Made by a program: the position numbers and the translations under genes. A stretch of DNA of 64,000 nt from Planococcus citri (Eukaryota; Arthropoda; Insecta; Hemiptera; Pseudococcidae), in the NCBI RefSeq assembly GCF_950023065.1, contig NC_088679.1, forward strand, positions 29,078,001 to 29,142,000, given 5' to 3'. The notes beneath the pieces were generated by a model. That model was not told the origin of the DNA. It ran no database searches and saw nothing but the letters and a program-made list of their open reading frames with translations. Shown here piece after piece: positions 23,125-32,182 of the stretch (positions are counted from its first letter, which is position 1; each line of letters opens with the position of its first letter).

Positions 23125-23227
23125 GAATGGTTGCAATTAATGCCACGAGATCTCAATGTTCAGCTATTTGGAATGATGCCATTTAGTTAGAACCTGAGTT
23201 CATTGCATTAATGTTTTGCAACCATTC
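23125..23227. repeat. Interrupted stem of 12 + 7 bp with 61-nt apical part
   Basis: GAATGGTTGCAA at 23125-23136 pairs with 23216-23227, and the adjoining TTAATGC at 23137-23143 pairs with 23205-23211, leaving a 4-nt bulge (TGTT). On the minus strand the left arm ends in CCATTCAG, which resembles an acceptor, followed by a 26-codon open frame starting at the ATG at 23118; too little to call a gene. Confidence 0.65.
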
Positions 23228-23415
23228 TATTTTTATGTTTTTTTTTTGAAATAAAAAAAAAATTTTTCAACATGAGTCTGACCTCATGTAGGATTAAATT
23301 GGACGGGTGATTGAATTTTTTAGTTTTTGAGGACTCGTAACAAATAGATCTCAATGATTCAAAACAAGGGTGGAATTTTTTAGTGATCTTGAATTTTCAA
23401 TTTTTTGACAAGGGT

Positions 23416-24632
23416 TATCAGTGTTGGAGTTAGGGTATGTATAAAGTGAAATTTGGAATTTTCAACACTGGTATGGGATTTTAATTTTTCTTTCGAGTGT
23501 TATATCAGTGTTGAGGTTAGTGCATATGTATGGCGAAAGTTTGAATTTTGTAACACTGGTAAAATGAGTTTTGGATTCGGAAGAGAGAAGGGGGAAGATT
23601 AAAAGAAAGAAAAAGGGTACCAGTATGGAAATTAGGATATTTGTAAAAATGAATTTTGGGTATTCAATACTGGTATTGATTTTTAGGTTTTTGAAGAAGG
23701 TTGATACTAACATTGCATTAACTTAGGGCATATGGTGGTAAAATTTTGGTTTTTGCAATGTTAATATTGAGAAAAAATTTTGGTCAGGATTTTCATGAAA
23801 TTTTGGATATTGGGGGAATTTTTATTCAAAAAAAAAAAAATGGTACTATCAATGTTGTAATTTTTTAGGGCATATGTAATTTGGATTTTTTCAACATTGA
23901 CAGTTAAAAAAAAATTTTTGATTCCTTAAGATTTTGAAGATTTTTTCAAAAAAAAATTTTTGGTTTTTCATCCCAGTAGCTCCGAAGACAAGTGACATGT
24001 ATGACTTTTTCTCGAAAAGGTTTTTGTAACCCACGTCAGGCGCCAGACGAAGTGACTCGTCAATTTGGACATGTAACGTGTCTTTTGAGCCTTTAAAAAA
24101 AAATGATTTTGGAAGTTTTCAGAAAAATTTTGTTTTTAGGATGTTTTGAAAGATGAATTTTTAAATTAATTTCTAATGAAAATTCCTTCTTCAGTGTTGT
24201 GTTTTCTGTGGGATTTTTGATTTCACAACACTGAATTTGGATTTTTCATTTGAACTTTTTGTTTTTTATTTTTTTGATCCAAAAGAAGAATTTTGATTTG
24301 AAAAAGGGGTACCAGTGTTATGATTTTTGGGACATATGTAAACTGAAATTTGTGTTTTTATCACACTGGTATAGGTTCGGAAAGAAAAATAAAATTTTGA
24401 ATTGAAAAACGAATAGTTTTGATTTCGAGGAAAATGCCAGTATTGTGATTTTTAGGGCATATGTGAAAGGAAATTTGGTTTTTTATAATGCTGGCATATG
24501 TCAGAAAAGGTTTTGAATTTAGATTTTGAGTTTTATAGGGGCTTTTGGTAAAAAAGAAAATAATGTTGTATTATCAGTGTTGCTGGTTTTTAGGGCATAC
24601 GTAGGGCAAAATTTGGGTTTTACAACACTGAT
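23416..24632. repeat. Array of about nine 60-70-bp hairpins with co-varying stems
   Basis: Arms (left/right): 23416-23426/23463-23473, 23504-23513/23551-23560, 23618-23626/23667-23675, 23708-23717/23754-23763, 23849-23857/23892-23900, 24190-24201/24224-24235, 24310-24318/24363-24371, 24435-24446/24485-24496, 24573-24582/24623-24632. Stems are 9-12 bp, most perfect or with G-U pairs. Left arms vary (CAGTGTTG, CAGTAT, AACATTGCA, CAATGTTG, GCCAGTATTG) and right arms change with them. Most loops carry GGGCATATGT or a close variant after a T-rich run. Spacing is irregular (about 70-350 bp). A weak tenth unit may lie at about 24846-24908. Confidence 0.8.
23985..24084. repeat. Inverted repeat with internal GACGA/TCGTC hairpin
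   Basis: AAGACAAGTGACATGT (23985-24000) pairs with ACATGTAACGTGTCTT (24069-24084) at 14 of 16 positions. The loop region contains CAGGCGCCAGACGAAG and a GACGA/TCGTC stem. It interrupts the hairpin array. Confidence 0.6.
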
Positions 24633-25392
24633 TTTTTAGTCTTAAAAGAAATTTTCAAATCTTGGGATCATATGGATTTTGATTTTTGGATTTTTATACA
24701 GATAAATTTTGGATGATTTGGGACATAGTTAGGTATTTACAAAAGAGTTTTTTCGGATAAAAAAAAAAAAAAATTCTTGGAAAATATTGAAATAAATTTT
24801 GATTTGGAATAAGTTTTTTGAAAATGGTTTTTGCCGAAAATGTGTCGTAGCAGTTATTGGTTTTTTGGGACATATGTAGAAAAAGGTTTTTTAACTACAA
24901 CACCTGTATTTTTGAAATTTTGTAAAAAAAAAATTTGATTGCTTTTTGAAAGATGTCATGAATCTATGAGGCATAGTCTGCTACGAGTGGCCTATTGGGC
25001 TATGGGTTTGTGTTATTGGTTATTTACTTATATTTGTGGGGCAAATGCCAGGTTTGAGTGCAATAGTTTTTTTATTTTTTGGGATTTTTTAGTGAATTTT
25101 TTCGAACTATTGAACATCTTATGACATGGATTTTTAATTTTCAAAAAAAATATTCGACTTTGTTGGTTAAGGATACTTTTGAACACTTGGATACATCTCT
25201 TTTTTTTTTTTTGTTATTTTTTAGATTTTATGTTTTTTATGGGTTTTTTATCGTATCGATTTTGAAAATAAAAATAGAGATATAAGTCTAGATTATTTTA
25301 GAGTTCTAAAAAAAATTACCAAATTAAGGCTAAAATATAATACTGTCGAAAGGCTTGTATATTTAATTAATTAAAAAAAATTCTAATCTTAC
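24633..25392. other. Non-coding spacer right of the hairpin array
   Basis: T-rich on the plus strand, with a GGGACATATGTAG motif at about 24866 that matches the loop motif of the hairpin array but has only poor stems. Plus-strand frames at 24939-25124 and 25079-25285 are low-complexity and hydrophobic and lack supporting signals. Nothing else supported. Confidence 0.4.
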
Positions 25393-25457
25393 CTGTAAAT
25401 GTATCCATTTAAGAATCGATTGTTTATCGATTTCTTGGGATTCTCTGTCTCCTAAAT
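25393..25457 (-). other. Open exon-like segment downstream of the protease ORF
   Basis: On the minus strand an acceptor (AAATTTTGTAG) at 25458-25459 is followed by 65 nt, open in phase 1 for 21 codons, ending in CAG and the strong donor GTAAGATT. The peptide contains QEIDKQSIL; exon 2 of the small gene at 21262-21722 has DEIKSRSIL. The ORF upstream ends in phase 2 at its possible GG/GTAAAA donor and would not splice into this frame, but the leader donor at 33212 (phase 1) would. Gene membership unresolved. Confidence 0.3.
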
Positions 25458-25521
25458 CTACAAAATTTACATATTATCTAGTTTTTGGGAAATTTTGAAA
25501 ATTGAGCATCTTGCTTAATTT

Positions 25522-28374
25522 TTACCCAGAGTATACAGGGAATACACAAAGTGCCCCATTTAGACCTTCTTTAACAAGGAAGTCTGATCTGTCGGGATGA
25601 TTGAGGTATGGATCACGCAATTGACGTGCCATTCTATCTGCAAATTTTTTATCCTTCATCATTTCTTCCACTATTTTATCTGTGATATAATTTTGGTGTG
25701 TATATCGATATTTTAGTCTTTCAAAACTGTAGATATTTCCATCAATCAAGGGGGTTGTGTATTGAGGTTCCTCAAGTAGGCTAGGGTATTCCCATCCTGG
25801 GTCAAGATCTAGAGGGATCTCAGGAGGGTCTTGCCCCATTTCCTCAATTGGGTTTCCTATATCTTTTGAATTTTCTTGAGGCTTCAGGGTGTTAATGAAT
25901 CCCACAGTTGCAATTTTGGCCTCAGAAGGGGGGTTGAAATAAATGAAAAATGGTCTATAGTATTCGGATTCGTGAGTTAGGAGTCTCTCAGGAAAGTCTA
26001 TCTTCATTCTGTAGTATTCCATGGTTAGCCTACCCAGAATGAAGGTACTTTCACTGGATTTTATTATGTAAAATGGGATTCTAAAAAATTCAGTGCCTAG
26101 ATACATTTGGACTTCGAGGCACTGTTCGGAGGTAATTTTGGTTTCATTGTCAGCCAGACGGAGTTGAATTTTTTCGGATAGAGTAAATAATTGGATGTTA
26201 TTGGGGGCCACCTGTTGCAAAATTTCAACTGTGGGTACCGAAATTATATTGGGTAAGGCTCCTGTGTCAAGTTGGAGTGTGACGAAGCTGTTCCCTATAA
26301 TTACTGTAATCATACACCCTGGGTCCTTGGTATGTTTATTTATCATTTGATAGTAGGTAGACTTTTCTATGTCCTTGAGATCGATTGTTCTAATTTTTTC
26401 CCATTCTGGGGATTTCACGATTTTGGAATTTTTGTTTTTTCTCAGTCTTCTCTTTTGACTTTTTGAATATTTTTTATCTAACTCTTTTTGAAATTCTGGA
26501 TCAGCAAGTAGCTCAGGGGCTCTATAAAGGTCGTCTTGTTCTCGTTTTTTCTTTTTTGACAAGACTGGTGGTTTTATTACTCCCTCTACTATGAATCCTT
26601 CGTTCTCAATACTCTCTATTTGTCTCTCCTGCAAGCCCCAAGCTATTTCAACTTTCTCTACTTTTTCTTGGTTTATTGATTTTGGATTTTTATTTTGAGA
26701 AATTTGAAAGAGATCTAACTCAGGCTCAGGATAGCCTGGGTCTATATAGGGAGCTGTGCGATAATCATAAATTTGTTTTAATCCTCCATCGACCCTTTTA
26801 CGTTCACTATATACCCATGCTTTTTGATATTGTTCTTCTACGTATATAATTCCCGTAGCAATTAAATCCTGAATGAATTCAAATTCTTCAATTTTGGGAA
26901 AATATCGACGCAAGGTGTGTACGTAATGGAATTTGTCTTCGATTGGGATTAACTCATTCCTGCCTCCTAACATTGGTCTAACGTGTGGTTTTCTATTTCG
27001 AGAAATAATTTCAGTTTCCAAAAATGTTAGTGATGGGCTTCGCCATAGAATGACCCTGGGATCCAAGCTCACTCTGGTGAACATGTCTTTGAAACTTAAA
27101 TATCTGTCAATTTTGACATCTGAATCTCTCGCGGTTCTGGGTTTTAGGAGGGGGAAAAGTAAAATTACCATTTCAGCATCTTTCTGAAATAGCAATTTTA
27201 CCACATCTCTTAGCTGATCTTCAATAATTTTGTATGGTTTTTTCGAAAAGTTAAGTTCCATTTGAGCGGCCGAAAGAATAAATTTTGATTTAGGTGGAAA
27301 ATTTGCCGAGAGTATTTTACCATATAATTCTTCGAGAGAAATTTGGTCTCTCAAGTATTCAGGTAAGTTTTTATTTAATCGAACTTTACCGCGAGCCAAG
27401 AAATATGCTAAACTATCACCAACAAAGATACATTTTTTCAAAATCGAATCTGGGTTTGGGGCTACATCCTCACTAGTAGATGCCCCATGTTCACCTAGTG
27501 ATTTAGAGTTTTCCGAATTGTTTTCGCCATCAGAATTTTCCAAAACTTCGGTAGTCATTAGATAGAAAGCTGCATTTGCTGCTTCCTTTTCTAGGCTATA
27601 GGGAGGTTTTTCCATTAATTCCTGTAAAGTTTTTGACTCAACCACCGCATCAATCGGTGATTTTTGCTCGAGTTCTAATTTTGTGAGATAAGTCTCTTTT
27701 TTATCGGTTTTTTCCTCGTCAATATAGGTGCCAGATTTTTCATCAAAAATTATGGTTTTTTCCTCGCTATCGAATTTTACGGATTTCTTTTTTGGTTTTT
27801 TATGCGATTTTTCAATTATTGGAATACCCTTGTCATCAAAAGTGATAGTTGTGTCTGCATAATTGACCATGTTTTTTATGATTTTATCGATTTTCTTATG
27901 GGCAATACTGCATTCACAACTATAGAACGAATCATCGGAGGATTGAGAATTTTGCGAAAATAAAGAATTTTGAGAAGATTGCGAATTAGAAGACTGAGAA
28001 TTTTGAGGTTGAGAATTTTGAGACTTAGAAGACTGAGAATTTTGTGTACTGCTCTCAGATTTACGCATTTCATCGTAATCCTGAGAGTTTAAGTTTTTAT
28101 ATGGTGAGATTTCATAGTCCGAAATATTTGATGTACGTCTAGGGGTTTGAGAATTCAGAGAACCGTTTTCAGGATTTATATCCTCGTAATTTTGAGAGTT
28201 GGATATTTTACTATCAAAAATATACGGTGATTGCCTCGGGGGTTGAGAATTCTGAGAATTATTTTCAGAATTACGCATGTCGTCGTAATTCTGAGAGTTA
28301 TCACTGGTGGACATCTTGTTAATTAATTCACAAAGGGGATTAATAAAAGCACGATGGGTATTCTTTGAGTCCAT
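25522..28374 (-). CDS. SGNH-like plus retropepsin polyprotein, 950 aa
   Basis: ATG at 28372-28374 is used; the next in-frame ATG (28312-28314) has a good context and is an alternative. The frame stays open upstream to about 28567 without ATG. In order: an Asn/Ser/Gln-rich region with many NSQ repeats (about 25-149), a Lys-rich acidic linker, an SGNH-hydrolase-like domain at about 310-500 with VGDSL (Ser321) and a terminal DKFH (Asp480, His483), a basic segment (KSQKRRLRKNKN, about 638-649), then a retropepsin at about 680-800 with LDTGA (703-706 is DTGA) and FILGR (779-782 is ILGR). The tail is acidic, then helical. There is no CCHC knuckle and no polymerase after the protease. By position it is the gag-pro equivalent. 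The protease would process this protein and perhaps the second large protein; no capsid fold is recognisable. The SGNH domain aligns by eye with that of the 778-aa protein but keeps the catalytic residues. Confidence 0.88.
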   Translation of the reverse strand: MDSKNTHRAFINPLCELINKMSTSDNSQNYDDMRNSENNSQNSQPPRQSPYIFDSKISNSQNYEDINPENGSLNSQTPRRTSNISDYEISPYKNLNSQDYDEMRKSESSTQNSQSSKSQNSQPQNSQSSNSQSSQNSLFSQNSQSSDDSFYSCECSIAHKKIDKIIKNMVNYADTTITFDDKGIPIIEKSHKKPKKKSVKFDSEEKTIIFDEKSGTYIDEEKTDKKETYLTKLELEQKSPIDAVVESKTLQELMEKPPYSLEKEAANAAFYLMTTEVLENSDGENNSENSKSLGEHGASTSEDVAPNPDSILKKCIFVGDSLAYFLARGKVRLNKNLPEYLRDQISLEELYGKILSANFPPKSKFILSAAQMELNFSKKPYKIIEDQLRDVVKLLFQKDAEMVILLFPLLKPRTARDSDVKIDRYLSFKDMFTRVSLDPRVILWRSPSLTFLETEIISRNRKPHVRPMLGGRNELIPIEDKFHYVHTLRRYFPKIEEFEFIQDLIATGIIYVEEQYQKAWVYSERKRVDGGLKQIYDYRTAPYIDPGYPEPELDLFQISQNKNPKSINQEKVEKVEIAWGLQERQIESIENEGFIVEGVIKPPVLSKKKKREQDDLYRAPELLADPEFQKELDKKYSKSQKRRLRKNKNSKIVKSPEWEKIRTIDLKDIEKSTYYQMINKHTKDPGCMITVIIGNSFVTLQLDTGALPNIISVPTVEILQQVAPNNIQLFTLSEKIQLRLADNETKITSEQCLEVQMYLGTEFFRIPFYIIKSSESTFILGRLTMEYYRMKIDFPERLLTHESEYYRPFFIYFNPPSEAKIATVGFINTLKPQENSKDIGNPIEEMGQDPPEIPLDLDPGWEYPSLLEEPQYTTPLIDGNIYSFERLKYRYTHQNYITDKIVEEMMKDKKFADRMARQLRDPYLNHPDRSDFLVKEGLNGALCVFPVYSG

Positions 28375-28381
28375 AAACTGA

Positions 28382-28750
28382 TCTATTATGGTCAAAGAAT
28401 ATTTGTTGCAATTGTAAGTCAGTACCTTGTAATGAAGATTAAAGGTGAGTACTCCAGCTGCTGCTTTCTTGATGTCTCGAAACCAGTTGCATACCACTAG
28501 ACAAATCTTCGAAGTATGAGAATCTATCTGTATAAACAGGGTTAATATATCTATCGTAAAGAGATCCTAATTGGGGTGGGATGCTGGTATGTGCCAACTC
28601 CTCCTCCAAAAGGGGTGGTTATGGTGGGAGATGTTGTCGTGTGCCGACAATTATTTTCTCACGCATATAATCGTAAGAAAAAAGGAGACAAATGTCTAGA
28701 CAAACATCAATTAAATTAAAAAAAAAATAATCTAAAAAAAAATATATACG
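28382..28750 (-). other. 5' region of the protease ORF with candidate acceptors
   Basis: In element sense an acceptor-like ACCATAATAG ends at 28383 and leaves the protease frame in phase 1 (AT CAG TTT ATG). A better one, TTAACCCTGTTTATACAG, ends at 28528 and enters the same frame in phase 0. The in-frame stretch between them looks coding-like, so the mature protein may have an N-terminal exon extension. Plus-strand text near 28560-28660 holds repeated GGGGTGG runs. Choice of start is uncertain. Confidence 0.35.
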
Positions 28751-28921
28751 CTAAGTGGTTTTTAATTGAATTAAATATAAAGGGGTGAGAGATCTATTGT
28801 CCTCTTTATGTACGCATATGCGTACATCTTCCCTGGTGGTGGCGGGGTGTTGGGGGGTGTATACTAGGAACGCGGGGTATGTATTTGCATCATTGTTGTG
28901 TGCAAAAACATCGTCTCTAAC
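28751..28921 (-). CDS. Candidate 56-codon terminal exon
   Basis: A pyrimidine-rich tract (CTCTCTTTCCGGCCTTTC) and GATACAG give an acceptor ending at 28922-28923. From 28921 a phase 0 frame of 56 codons runs to TAG at 28751-28753. The peptide has balanced composition, with NTYP, TTRED and ICVHKE. The small gene at 21262-21722 has NTYP, VTRDN and LCVK in the same order, so this may be a diverged relative. The upstream exon is unknown; the ORF at 30873-31019 has a phase 0 donor and could supply it. The segment also contains a TGTACGCATATGCGTACA palindrome, so part of the pattern is structural. Confidence 0.35.
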   Translation of the reverse strand, partial: VRDDVFAHNNDANTYPAFLVYTPQHPATTREDVRICVHKEDNRSLTPLYLIQLKTT

Positions 28922-29176
28922 CTGTATCTATTTTTTCAATTATCGAAAAGAAAGGCCGGAAAGAGAGAGAAAGAAAATGAATTTAAATGTTAAAAAAAAA
29001 AAAAATAAAAAAAATAATTTTGATAGAGGGATTAAATTTTAAGTGGTTTGTTATTGTAGTGGTCTCTTTATTCGTGTATATGTGTCTGTGCACTTACACA
29101 CACACACAAATAGATCGCCTATTTTTTATCCCATATGTATAATTAAAAGGTTCTCGAAGATACACCACTTAACTAC

Positions 29177-29291
29177 CTGTCAAAATTGATTTGCATACAA
29201 AAGAAAGGTGAAATTGGCTGGCTGGCGCCAACCCTTTTATCGTTGTCTAGGTCAGGGTTTGATTGACAGATTAAGAAAAAAATGTCTCGGA
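29177..29291 (-). other. Open exon-like segment of 115 nt
   Basis: On the minus strand CACACATATACAG ends at 29292. The 115-nt segment is open in phase 1 for 37 codons and ends at GACAG/GTAGTT (phase 2). The in-frame stop lies directly across the donor. The start of the segment (TCCGAGACATTTTT) resembles the start of the 28751-28921 exon (GTTAGAGACGATGTTTTT), suggesting duplicated units. It contains TTGGCGCC. Polypyrimidine support is weak. Confidence 0.25.
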
Positions 29292-29517
29292 CTGTATATG
29301 TGTGTGTAATATATTTTAATCCAATTCTTTCCCATAGAAAAGAATAAAAAAAAATCACGATACACTCACACACACACATATGGGGTTTTTTATAGACCTA
29401 TCTAACTGGAATTTAGAGATGGTAAGATTTGGAATGGTTTTAATTTTGCGATTCGAAATGTTTAGAAAGTGAAATTTAGATATCATGGGATTTATTTTTT
29501 GAGAAAGGAAAAAAGTG

Positions 29518-29626
29518 TACTGTGGTGTCCCTATATTCTTACGAGTTTTGAAATGCTCTGTAAAATAAAACATCTTGTTTTATTCACAGGGCTTGATATT
29601 TTCGTGAGTTGAAATACACCACAGTA
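29518..29626. repeat. Nested inverted repeat with perfect 11-bp outer stem
   Basis: TACTGTGGTGT (29518-29528) pairs perfectly with ACACCACAGTA (29616-29626). At the tip CTGTAAAATAAAAC and GTTTTATTCACAG form a second stem around ATCTT (about 29560-29590). A minus-strand acceptor-like TTTTATTTTACAG lies within that inner stem, ahead of an open frame of about 65 codons. Confidence 0.65.
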
Positions 29627-29860
29627 TTTTTGGGTATTGAGGGAATTTCCAAAAAAGTTTGAATTTTGAAAAATGGGTATAATTTTGGGTAAATACATAC
29701 AAATTTAGAGGGTTTTGTGATGCGTTTTTCTTTTCAGGCTTTAGGTTGCTAGTGCGAAATTGATTATTCAGTGAATTAGGTGGTTTTCATTCTGTAATTC
29801 ATTTCGAACTGAATTCCAGAGTGAATCTATCTATCTAGTTAGTAGATTTCCCACTATTAA

Positions 29861-30605
29861 AATTTCTAATCTCAGGCACGGTTAGGCAGAAAATTTTACT
29901 TTGCTTTTCAATTCTTCTGAACTTTATCTAATTAAGACCCACACCACCTTAGAAGAAATGCATCGTGGTTCCTAGGTTGGGAAGTTTAGTGACCTGTAAT
30001 TTTTGACATCGAAATAATTAGGTATTATTTTCACTCATTAATTTCGCTTCTATACTCCTGACATAACCACACATACGCCGAGAGGTGTTGGTTATCACAC
30101 ATACGCCGAGAGGTGTGGGTGAATAGAAATGAATTTCAGAGTGAGTTTTCTACCTAATTGGTCACTTCTCGGAATATTATGTCCGAGAATAATTATTTAT
30201 AGTTGGCTATTGTTATAACGAATTACGGGTCATTCAACTGGGGATTATTTGCCCCACAACCCCTGACAAATATCAGAGGGTGTGTTTTGGCAAATAATGT
30301 AATGGGTTTAGAGAAGATCAATCAGACTGAAATTTCTAATCTCAGGCTCGGTTAGGCATAGAATTTCACCAATGATTTTTTCCTCTCTATTTATTTATCA
30401 CCTTGTGTCTTTAAAACATATCGTTCACCTCGCTCACATTTATTTTTTATGTGGTACCTGAAAGTCACACAAAATGGAATTTTAATTTGTTTTTCTCCAT
30501 AAAAAGACCACGTGAGATGAGAACCGATGAAATTTCAGCTCCTCAACTTAACCACACATACGCCGAGAGGTGTCGGTTCCACACATACGCTGAGAGGTGT
30601 TGGTG
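29861..30605. repeat. Diverged tandem duplication of about 475 bp in the leader
   Basis: AATTTCTAATCTCAGGC followed by a CGGTTAGGCA block occurs at 29861-29888 and 30331-30358 (offset 470). A pair of hairpins built on CACACATACGCCGAGAGG occurs at 30065-30120 and again at 30550-30605 (offset 485). The second unit also contains TTCTCGGA/TCCGAGAA (about 30166-30189) and a perfect 10-bp stem ATTATTTGCC/GGCAAATAAT at 30244-30253/30289-30298. Confidence 0.7.
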
Positions 30606-30872
30606 TTGATAAAACCAAAACTCACCACCTTTCACGCACGCAACCATTCCACGGAGATCGCAAATTTTTTCCAAAAAGTATGAATCTCAGACCCTTACAT
30701 AATTCATGTCAGTGAGATGAAAAATATGCTTGGCGCTAACTATCGCAATGGGACTTAAATTTAGACTAAAACTTTGAAGGGGTGAAGAGTAATAATTTCT
30801 AACTTTTATTTTTGGGCTTAAAATTTTTCAAGATCAGTTTTGATTGATTTTAAATATTTTTTATGTGTTCAC

Positions 30873-31019
30873 TTATACCTTCATATTCCCATACTTATGT
30901 GTTATGTCTGATCTGAAAAATGCACAAATAGGAATCACATCTTTCAACCAGGTATACGAAACCTTTGAGAAAGTTCGAGCTTCCCTTGTGTTATATTTTT
31001 CAGATTTCAACATAACCAT
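30873..31019 (-). CDS. Small ORF behind a strong acceptor, 48 aa
   Basis: On the minus strand TTCACTTATGTTTTCAG ends at 31029. Ten nucleotides later an ATG opens 48 codons to TAA at 30873-30875. Composition is balanced and basic (LKSEKYNTREARTFSKVSYT). Just before the stop, ATGAAG/GTATAAG could act as a phase 0 donor, which would make this the first coding exon of a spliced small gene. No similarity recognised. Confidence 0.33.
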   Translation of the reverse strand: MVMLKSEKYNTREARTFSKVSYTWLKDVIPICAFFRSDITHKYGNMKV

Positions 31020-31106
31020 ATGAGTTTTCTGAAAACATAAGTGAATATTTTTTCCGAAAGAAAATAAGATCACTCTTCTTGAAATTTTTATTTTCCCTAA
31101 CTTGCC

Positions 31107-31127
31107 ACTTATACATCATGTATAAGT
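31107..31127. repeat. Perfect 9-bp hairpin, 3-nt loop
   Basis: ACTTATACA (31107-31115), loop TCA, TGTATAAGT (31119-31127). It lies 80 bp upstream, in element sense, of the acceptor for the 48-aa ORF. Confidence 0.6.
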
Positions 31128-31929
31128 TGCTTAAGTAGAAAGAATATTTTCGGATTTAGTTCAAATTATTGCCTACCCTCATTAGACAGTGTCCTATTGG
31201 GTATTCATAATTTCTCACAACAAACAAAAAAAAAAAAAAAATTCTCGGAAAAAGTTTCATCGAAATGTTTTCTAAGAAATTTTGAAGTTTTTCAAGGAAA
31301 GTTAAGTTGAGAAAACAAAAATTTAGTCTTAATGGTTTTCTAGTAATTTTTAAATAGAAATATTAATTTTGAAAGAATTTTTATCGAAATGTCTTTTATT
31401 CTAAAGAAAATTTTGAAAGAAGAAAAATTAGAAATGTTTATTTTTAGAAAAAGATTTTTATCAAAATGTATTTTATCTAGGATTTCGGAAATGTGCCCCT
31501 ATTCGAATGACTATAAGATTGGTACTTAGGAAAATCTAATTTTTCAACATAGCCATACTTTCCTCAAGAGGTGTTGGTGTGTTGATGGAACTGACTTTCC
31601 TGGCCTAGGCTCAAGATTTCCAACTCAGTTCCATAAAATTAGACTTAATCAAGCCAATCTTACGTGTATCATTTTACAGGGGTTAAAATTTTGATTTCAC
31701 AAAAAAAAATTAATTTGGTTCCTTCAATTCGCGAATTTTTGTTCACGATTTGTTGGATTTTTGTTTGTTTATTTCTATGGGATCTTTGTGTGAAGTGGAC
31801 TTTGAAGAAATTTTGATTTTTCAACTAAAGGTCACCGTTTGTTTTAATTAAGCTTTCCTGGTGTTCGTATGCAATTTGTCAATTTTTTCGTTGAGGAAAA
31901 ATCAATGACTCTCAGGATAATAAGTTACT

Positions 31930-32182
31930 CACATTAGGAGATAGACCATTACTTCAGGTCAGCCAGGGAGAGTGCCCTGTTTCTCTATGAATAAAATGAT
32001 TTTCCTGAGAGGCAATCTTATTGCAGACTATACCAAAAAAAATTCAATTAAAATCACTTAACTTGGATTGTTACTTAAGCATAAATTTCCGCGAATATAA
32101 ATTATCCACATTAAGAGATAGACCATTACTTCAGATCAGCCAGGGAGAGTGCCCTGTTTCTCTGTTGGATAAAATGATTTTC
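31930..32182. repeat. Direct repeat of about 75 bp with CAGGG/CCCTG hairpin
   Basis: 31930-32004 and 32107-32182 share GAGATAGACCATTACTTCAG, a CAGCCAGGGAGAGTGCCCTG hairpin and ATAAAATGATTTTC, with a few changes, 178 bp apart. Each copy carries the same small stem CAGGG/CCCTG. Confidence 0.75.

Noticed and set aside
24939..25285. Plus-strand frames with hydrophobic peptides
   Set aside because: Low-complexity Phe/Leu-rich translations of T-rich DNA on the strand opposite to all supported genes.
29215..29245. Second primer-binding-site-like TTGGCGCC in the leader
   Set aside because: It is 4 kb from the LTR and not followed by more tRNA complementarity; only the GGCGCC palindrome is shared.
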